From NCBI RefSeq assembly GCF_004784475.1, contig NZ_SRRT01000006.1, positions 248,001 to 312,000 on the forward strand: DNA of 64,000 bases, written 5' to 3'. A program made the position numbers and the translations under genes. The DNA comes from Streptomyces bauhiniae (GTDB lineage: Bacteria > Actinomycetota > Actinomycetes > Streptomycetales > Streptomycetaceae). Shown piece after piece: positions 59,049-64,000 of this stretch (its first letter is position 1; every line of letters starts with the position of its first letter). The notes under the pieces were generated by a model. It saw only the letters and a program-made list of their open reading frames with translations, had not been told where the DNA came from and did not search any database.

Positions 59049-60092
59049 GTGCCGCTTCTCCCCGTACCCGTGCGCCGCTTCGCCGCCTGGTGTGCCGTGC
59101 TGCTCCTGGCGGCAGCCCTCGGCTGGGTCGGCATCCGCCTGTGCGGAGAGCTGCGCACCGCCGTAACCCCCGTACTGCTCGCCCTCCTCGGCACCGCCCT
59201 GCTGGGCCCCCTGTACCGCTGGCTGCTCAAGATGAAGCTGAACGCCAGCCTCGCCGCCGCCCTGACCTGCGTGGCCGTCGTGGCGGTCGTCGGCGGAGCG
59301 GTCTACATCGTGGTCGCCGCCCTCGTGGACACCGGCGACGAGATCGTGGCCTCCCTCCGCGAGGCGGCCAAGGCAGTCGCCAGGCACTTCGGCGCCGCCG
59401 GCACCGGCCTGGACGACCTGGCCGGCAACGCCCGCGAGCTGCTGGGCAAGTTCGGCGGCACCGCCGTATCCAACGTCATCAGCGGCGTCAGCGTGGTCGG
59501 CGAGTCCGTAGCCATCGCCGTACTCGCCCTGCTGCTCGTCTTTTTCTTCCTGCGCGACTCCCAGCGGGCCCTGCGCTCCCTGCGCGGCCTCGCCCCCGCC
59601 GGTACCGCCGACGTCGTGGAGGCCATGGCGCGCCGGGCCTTCGAGGCGGTCGAGGGGTTCATGCGCGGGACGACGATCATCGCGCTCATCGACGCCGTCT
59701 GCATCACCGTCGGCCTGCTGATCCTGCGCGTACCCGGCGCGGTGGGCCTCGGCGCGCTCGTGTTCGTCGCCGCCTACATCCCCTACCTCGGCGCCTTCCT
59801 CTCCGGCGCGGTCGCCGTCCTGGTCGCCCTCGCTGACCGGGGTTTCGTGATCGCGCTGTGGGCGCTCGGGGTGGTGCTCGCGGTCCAGGTGCTGGAGGGG
59901 CACGTACTCCAGCCGGCCATCCAGAGCCGCACCGTACAGATGCACCCGGCGGTGGTGATGCTGACGATCACCGCGGGCGCCTCCGTCGCGGGCATCCTCG
60001 GCATGCTCCTCGCCGTCCCCCTGACCGCGGCCGTCTTCGGCGTCGTCCAGGAACTCCGCGAGCGCTACGGCACCCCGCACGAGCAGCCCTAG
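59049..60092 (+). CDS. AI-2E transporter/PerM-family permease
   Basis: 347 aa from GTG 59049 with GGGAGC upstream. It has about seven to eight membrane helices. Family text: FRLRDSQRALRSL-like FFFLRDSQRALRSL, AYIPYLGAFLSGAVAVLVAL and HVLQPAIQSRTVQMHPAVVMLTITAG. The family includes TqsA (autoinducer-2 export) and Na+/H+ antiporters, so the real substrate is open. Tail-to-tail overlap with the phosphatase gene: the two stop codons share bases. Confidence 0.88.
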   Translation: MPLLPVPVRRFAAWCAVLLLAAALGWVGIRLCGELRTAVTPVLLALLGTALLGPLYRWLLKMKLNASLAAALTCVAVVAVVGGAVYIVVAALVDTGDEIVASLREAAKAVARHFGAAGTGLDDLAGNARELLGKFGGTAVSNVISGVSVVGESVAIAVLALLLVFFFLRDSQRALRSLRGLAPAGTADVVEAMARRAFEAVEGFMRGTTIIALIDAVCITVGLLILRVPGAVGLGALVFVAAYIPYLGAFLSGAVAVLVALADRGFVIALWALGVVLAVQVLEGHVLQPAIQSRTVQMHPAVVMLTITAGASVAGILGMLLAVPLTAAVFGVVQELRERYGTPHEQP

Positions 60093-62278
60093 ATCCCGAT
60101 CTCGTCCCCTTCTTCCTCCCCGGGGCGCTCGTACAGCTCGAACCAGATGCTCTTGCCCTCGCCGCGCGGCTCGACCCCCCAGGCGTCGGCGAGCATCTCG
60201 ATCAGCATCAGGCCGCGTCCGGAGGAGGCCAGTTCGCCGGGGCGGCGCTTGTGCGGGAGGTCGTCGCCGCCGTCGGTGACCTGGACGCGCAGCCGGCGGT
60301 GGTCGTGCTCGCCGAAGATCTCCGCGAGCAGCAGCGCGTCGGCGTCGGTGTGCACCAGCACGTTGGTGATCATCTCGGAGACCAGCAGCACCGCCGCGTC
60401 CACCTGCTCGGCCGGGGTCCAGTCGTGCAGCAGCTCGCGCAGGTGCTGGCGGGCCTCCGCGATCCGTTCCGGCTCGTCCTGCGCCACCGACAGCAGCGTG
60501 CTGCGCACCCGGGTCCGGGCCGTGGCCGCCGGGCCGCTGAGCCCCCAGCTCTCCCCGGTGCGGAACAGCAGCAGCACCGCGATGTCGTCCTCGCGGCGGT
60601 CGGTCAGCGGGCCGGTGGTGTGGTGCGAGGAGGGCCCGTGCACCCCCTGCACCAGCGCGTCCGCCAGCCCCTCCAGACCGTTCTCGCGCTCCGACTCCTT
60701 GGCGCCGAACTCCTCCAGGATCGCCCGGATGCGCCGCCAGCCGCTCTCCATGTCGTGGCCGCCGGTCTCGATCAGACCGTCGGTGCACAGCATCATCGTC
60801 TCGCCCGGCTCCAGCGTGAACCGGGTCGTCGGATAGTCCCCGTCCGGGTCCACGCCCAGCGGCAGCCCGCCCGCGGTCGGCCGGAGCACCACCGTGCCGT
60901 CGGGCAGCCGGATCACCGGCTCCGGGTGCCCGGCGCGGGCCACCTCGAGGCGCCCGGTCGCCGGGTCGGCCTCCGCGTACAGGCAGGTCGCGAAGCGCAG
61001 GTCGGTCATGTGCTCGTCGTGCGTGATCCCGTGCAGAAAGCGGGAGGCGCGGGAGAGCACCGCGTCCGGGCGGTGCCCCTCGGCGGCGTACGCCCGCAGC
61101 GCGATCCGGAGCTGGCCCATCAGGCCCGCCGCCCGTACGTCGTGCCCCTGCACGTCCCCGATGACCAGCGCGAACCTGCCGCCCTGGGCCGTGGTCGGGG
61201 AGACCCCGCCGGGCAGCGGGATCATGTCGTACCAGTCGCCGCCCACCTGGAGACCGCCGCCGGTCGGGATGTAGCGCGCGGCCACACCCATGCCGGGGAT
61301 CTCCGGGAGCAGCGAGGGCATCATCGACCGCTGGAGCCCCTCGGACAGCTCCCGCTGGGTCTCCGCGTCGCTCGCCCGCGTCAGCGCCTGGGCCAGCATC
61401 CGGGCGACCGTGGTCAGCACCGCCCGCTCGTCGGGGGTGAACGCCACCCGGTCGCTGAACGCCGCCATCCACGCGCCCCGCGTCCGCCCGCCCAGCGTCA
61501 GCGGCAGAAAGGCCCACGAGCAGCGCCCGAACCGCTCGGCCAGCGGCCAGGTGGTCGGATACCGGTCCCGGTACTCGCCGGGCGTGGAGAGATAGACCGC
61601 CTGGCCGGTACGGACCACCTCGGCGGCCGGATAGTCCGTGGTCAGCGGCATCTGGGTGAAGGGGCCGTCGTCGCCGGGGAGGTAGCCGTGGTGGCCGATG
61701 ATCGTCAGCCGGTCGCCCTCCACCCCGAACACCGCGAGCCCGTCCGGGGAGAAGCCCGGCATGGACAGCGTGGCCGCGACCCGCAGCACCTCCGCCGTCG
61801 ACCGGGCCTCGGCCAGCGCCCGGCCCGCGTCCAGCAGGAACGCCTCGCGGGAGCGCCGCCAGTCGCCGGTGATCGCGCTGCGCGCCGAGGACGTGCCCGG
61901 CGCCGGCTCGATGACCTCCTGAAGGGTGCCGACCAGTTCGTACGCCCGTTTTTCGCGGTCGTAGGCAGGCTTGGAGCGGCTGCGCACCACCCGGACGGTA
62001 CGGCCCTCCGCGTCCACCACCCGGATACGCACCTCGGCGAGCGTGCCGCGGGCCACGGCGAGCGGGATGACGCCGGTGATCTCGTGCCAGTCGGAGGGGT
62101 GCATCCGGGCACGGGCCTGGTTCTCGGTGAGGGTGGTGGGACGGGCCGGCAGGCCCAGCAGCCGCGCCGCCTCCGCGTCCACGGTGACCAGCTCCGTGGC
62201 CGTGTCCCACTGCCAGATCCCCGTGGCGAGGGAGACGAGGACATCCCCCAGGGACGGCAGTGGCTCACCTGTGCGCAT
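60089..62278 (-). CDS. PAS-GAF-SpoIIE phosphatase with C-terminal HATPase domain
   Basis: 729 aa, ATG 62278. Order: PAS domain (about 10-115, HPSDWHEITGVIPLAV), GAF domain (about 140-310), SpoIIE/PP2C phosphatase (about 330-560, GGDWYDMIPLPGG, VIGDVQGHDVRAAGLMGQLR, CTDGLIE), then a GHKL ATPase fold (about 590-720, VSEMITNVLVHTDAD and SSGRGLMLIEMLADAWG). It is a multi-input partner-switching regulator: the phosphatase part acts on anti-anti-sigma factors and the HATPase part resembles RsbW anti-sigma kinases. Streptomycetes have dozens; the target sigma factor is unknown. Confidence 0.93.
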   Translation of the reverse strand: MRTGEPLPSLGDVLVSLATGIWQWDTATELVTVDAEAARLLGLPARPTTLTENQARARMHPSDWHEITGVIPLAVARGTLAEVRIRVVDAEGRTVRVVRSRSKPAYDREKRAYELVGTLQEVIEPAPGTSSARSAITGDWRRSREAFLLDAGRALAEARSTAEVLRVAATLSMPGFSPDGLAVFGVEGDRLTIIGHHGYLPGDDGPFTQMPLTTDYPAAEVVRTGQAVYLSTPGEYRDRYPTTWPLAERFGRCSWAFLPLTLGGRTRGAWMAAFSDRVAFTPDERAVLTTVARMLAQALTRASDAETQRELSEGLQRSMMPSLLPEIPGMGVAARYIPTGGGLQVGGDWYDMIPLPGGVSPTTAQGGRFALVIGDVQGHDVRAAGLMGQLRIALRAYAAEGHRPDAVLSRASRFLHGITHDEHMTDLRFATCLYAEADPATGRLEVARAGHPEPVIRLPDGTVVLRPTAGGLPLGVDPDGDYPTTRFTLEPGETMMLCTDGLIETGGHDMESGWRRIRAILEEFGAKESERENGLEGLADALVQGVHGPSSHHTTGPLTDRREDDIAVLLLFRTGESWGLSGPAATARTRVRSTLLSVAQDEPERIAEARQHLRELLHDWTPAEQVDAAVLLVSEMITNVLVHTDADALLLAEIFGEHDHRRLRVQVTDGGDDLPHKRRPGELASSGRGLMLIEMLADAWGVEPRGEGKSIWFELYERPGEEEGDEIGI

Positions 62279-62454
62279 TGCCCCACTTTAAGAAGGTCGT
62301 CCCCACTACTGCCACCCTGGTTCGGCCGGTGGTAATGGTGGGGAGGCGATCATGGGGTGCCCGGTACCCTTGATGGGTCCGGGCCCCGTGCCCGTTCTGG
62401 CCGGGGAGAGCACAGTCCCGGCGAAGAACCCCCAACGAAGGACGATGAACGACG

Positions 62455-64000
62455 ATGCATCGGTACAGGTCCCACACCTGCGGCCAGCTCCGCGCCTCCG
62501 ACGTCGGTACCGACGTCCGGCTGAGTGGCTGGCTGCACAATCGGCGCGACCTGGGCGGCATCCTCTTCATCGATCTGCGTGACCACTACGGCATCACGCA
62601 GCTCGTGGCCCGTCCCGGTACCCCCGCGTACGAGGCGCTGGACTCCATCACCAAGGAGTCCACGGTCCGCATCGACGGCCGCGTTGTTTCACGTGGAACC
62701 GAGAACGTGAACCCCGAGCTGCCCACCGGCGAGATCGAGGTCGAGGTCGCGGAGGTCGAGCTGCTGGGCGCCGCCGCCCCGCTGCCCTTCACGATCAACG
62801 CCGAGGACGGGGTCAACGAGGAGCGGCGCCTGGAGTACCGCTTCCTGGACCTGCGCCGTGAGCGGATGCACCGCAACATCATGCTGCGCACGGCGGTCAT
62901 CTCCGCCATGCGGCAGAAGATGTCCGCGATGGGCTTCAACGAGATGGCCACGCCGATCCTGTCCGCCACCTCCCCCGAGGGCGCCCGCGACTACGTCGTG
63001 CCCTCGCGCGTCCACGCGGGCCGGTTCTACGCCCTGCCGCAGGCGCCGCAGCAGTTCAAGCAGTTGCTGATGATCTCCGGCTTCGACCGGTACTTCCAGA
63101 TCGCGCCCTGCTTCCGTGACGAGGACGCGCGTGCCGACCGCTCGCCGGGTGAGTTCTACCAGCTCGACGTCGAGATGAGCTTCGTCGAGCAGGAGGACGT
63201 CTTCCAGCCGATCGAGAAGCTCATGACCGAGCTGTTCGAGGAGTTCGGCGGCGGCCGCCACGTCACCTCGCCGTTCCCGCGCATCCCGTTCCGCGAGGCG
63301 ATGCTCAAGTACGGCTCCGACAAGCCGGACCTGCGCGCCAAGCTGGAGCTCGTGGACATCACCGATGTCTTCGAGGGCTCGGCGTTCAAGGCGTTCGCGG
63401 GCAAGCATGTGCGGGCGCTGCCGGTGCCGGACGTCGCGGGCCAGAGCCGCAAGTTCTTCGACGGCCTCGGCGAGTTCGCCGTCTCGCAGGGTGCTCAGGG
63501 CCTGGCCTGGGTGCGCGTCGGCGAGGACGGTTCGCTGACCGGCCCGATCGCCAAGTTCCTCACCGAGGACAATGTCGCCGAGCTGACCAAGCGCCTGTCG
63601 CTGGCCCCCGGCCACGCGGTGTTCTTCGGCGCGGGCGAGTTCGACGAGGTCTCCAAGATCATGGGCGCGGTGCGCGTCGAGGCGGCCAAGCGGGCGGACC
63701 AGTTCGAGGACGGCGTCTTCCGGTTCTGCTGGATCGTCGACTTCCCGATGTACGAGCGGGACGAGGAGACGGGGAAGCTCGACTTCTCCCACAACCCGTT
63801 CTCGATGCCGCAGGGCGGCCTGGAGGCCCTGGAGACCCAGGACCCGCTGGACATCCTGGGCTGGCAGTACGACATCGTCTGCAACGGTGTGGAGCTGTCC
63901 TCCGGCGCCATCCGGAACCATGAGCCGGACATCATGCTCAAGGCGTTCGAGATCGCGGGCTACGACCGGGACACGGTCGAGGACAAGTTCGCCGGCATGC
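62455..64000 (+). CDS. aspS: Aspartyl-tRNA synthetase, N-terminal part (runs off right edge)
   Basis: 515 codons visible from ATG 62455, open to the window end. N-terminal OB-fold anticodon-binding domain (CGQLRASDVGTDVRLSGWLHNRRDLGGILFIDLRD), class II motif 1 (AMRQKMSAMGFNEMATPILSATSPEGARDYV), motif 2 (FRDEDARADRSPGEFYQLDVEMSF), and a bacterial-type GAD insertion (about residues 290-430). It charges tRNA-Asp, perhaps also tRNA-Asn if GatCAB is used. The codons near 62686-62699 hold a parS-like palindrome. Motif 3 is beyond the edge. Confidence 0.96.
   Translation, partial: MHRYRSHTCGQLRASDVGTDVRLSGWLHNRRDLGGILFIDLRDHYGITQLVARPGTPAYEALDSITKESTVRIDGRVVSRGTENVNPELPTGEIEVEVAEVELLGAAAPLPFTINAEDGVNEERRLEYRFLDLRRERMHRNIMLRTAVISAMRQKMSAMGFNEMATPILSATSPEGARDYVVPSRVHAGRFYALPQAPQQFKQLLMISGFDRYFQIAPCFRDEDARADRSPGEFYQLDVEMSFVEQEDVFQPIEKLMTELFEEFGGGRHVTSPFPRIPFREAMLKYGSDKPDLRAKLELVDITDVFEGSAFKAFAGKHVRALPVPDVAGQSRKFFDGLGEFAVSQGAQGLAWVRVGEDGSLTGPIAKFLTEDNVAELTKRLSLAPGHAVFFGAGEFDEVSKIMGAVRVEAAKRADQFEDGVFRFCWIVDFPMYERDEETGKLDFSHNPFSMPQGGLEALETQDPLDILGWQYDIVCNGVELSSGAIRNHEPDIMLKAFEIAGYDRDTVEDKFAGM
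62686..62699. promoter_or_regulatory. parS site inside aspS (one mismatch)
   Basis: GTTTCACGTGGAAC differs by one base from the consensus GTTTCACGTGAAAC. Single-mismatch parS sites are normal in Streptomyces. It lies within codons for VVSRGTE of the OB-fold domain. Confidence 0.8.

Noticed and set aside
58986-62210. A 1074-codon open frame on the minus strand across the permease and phosphatase genes
   Set aside because: It is in a different frame from the SpoIIE-type gene and antisense to the permease. The translation is low-complexity Gly/Arg/Ala without domains.
1-64000. CRISPR arrays, insertion sequences, integrases or a biosynthetic gene cluster
   Set aside because: I saw no regular repeat-spacer series, transposase or integrase motif, or PKS/NRPS module. 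The bkd and paa genes are primary metabolism.

Overview
This is a high-GC actinobacterial chromosome segment, almost certainly Streptomyces. The signs are strongly GC-biased third positions, many GTG starts, long runs of ATGA/GTGA-coupled genes, a PknB/PbpA/RodA/PP2C/FHA cell-wall signalling cluster beside a tRNA-Leu, two branched-chain keto acid dehydrogenase (bkd) operons, a proteasome activator and two parS sites. From memory the gene order matches the S. coelicolor interval from about SCO3848 (PknB) down to SCO3795 (aspS), which lies close to oriC. The parS sites agree with that.

Layout. 1-7.4 kb: the leftward operon fhaA-fhaB-PP2C-rodA-pbpA-pknB (the kinase runs off the left edge), then tRNA-Leu(CAG). 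7.5-12.8 kb: a broken PadR regulator, a MATE exporter, a DUF2252 protein, an unrecognised protein, a J-domain/coiled-coil protein and a rhodanese. 12.8-16.4 kb: a leftward, fully overlapping paaABCDE operon (phenylacetyl-CoA epoxidase). 16.7-19.5 kb: a coupled DUF5819/HTTM/TrmH trio. 19.5-23.5 kb: paaN diverging from paaH and a TetR regulator, the likely PaaR. 23.5-27.7 kb: a BkdR-like Lrp/AsnC regulator diverging from the first bkd E1a/E1b/E2 operon. 27.8-32.2 kb: a MobA-DUF6457 fusion, MoeA, a K+ channel and a quinone oxidoreductase. 32.2-38.2 kb: a secreted protein, the Bpa/PafE proteasome activator, two divergent Ser/Thr kinases and a phosphotransferase. 38.7-42.3 kb: the second bkd operon. 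42.4-43.3 kb: a BRO-family DNA-binding gene, probably acquired. 43.5-56.6 kb: DacA, GntR+MFS, small enzymes, an AraC regulator, a thioredoxin/NHL protein, M18 aminopeptidase and acyl-CoA dehydrogenase. 56.8-64 kb: a BP74-like secreted protein, SseB, pirin, an AI-2E family permease, a PAS/GAF/SpoIIE phosphatase and the 5' part of aspS.

How the parts fit. The cell-wall cluster couples kinase and phosphatase signalling to septal and lateral peptidoglycan synthesis. The paa and bkd genes are acyl-CoA catabolism. Three of their promoters (paaA, paaN/paaH, bkdR/bkd) carry the same 14-bp palindrome ACCGAACGATCGGT, with one mismatch at bkd, and each also has a TTGTCCACA nonamer (Streptomyces DnaA-box sequence) 24 to 46 bp away on the upstream side. 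This suggests one TetR (PaaR-like) regulon joining phenylacetate and branched-chain acyl catabolism, possibly with DnaA input. A second unusual signal is the BRO-family gene: a segment of about 53 bp inside it, which forms a perfect hairpin, recurs in diverged but still perfectly self-complementary form just after its stop codon.

Limits: all calls were made by reading motifs, with no database search. Promoter and operator calls are sequence-pattern inferences.
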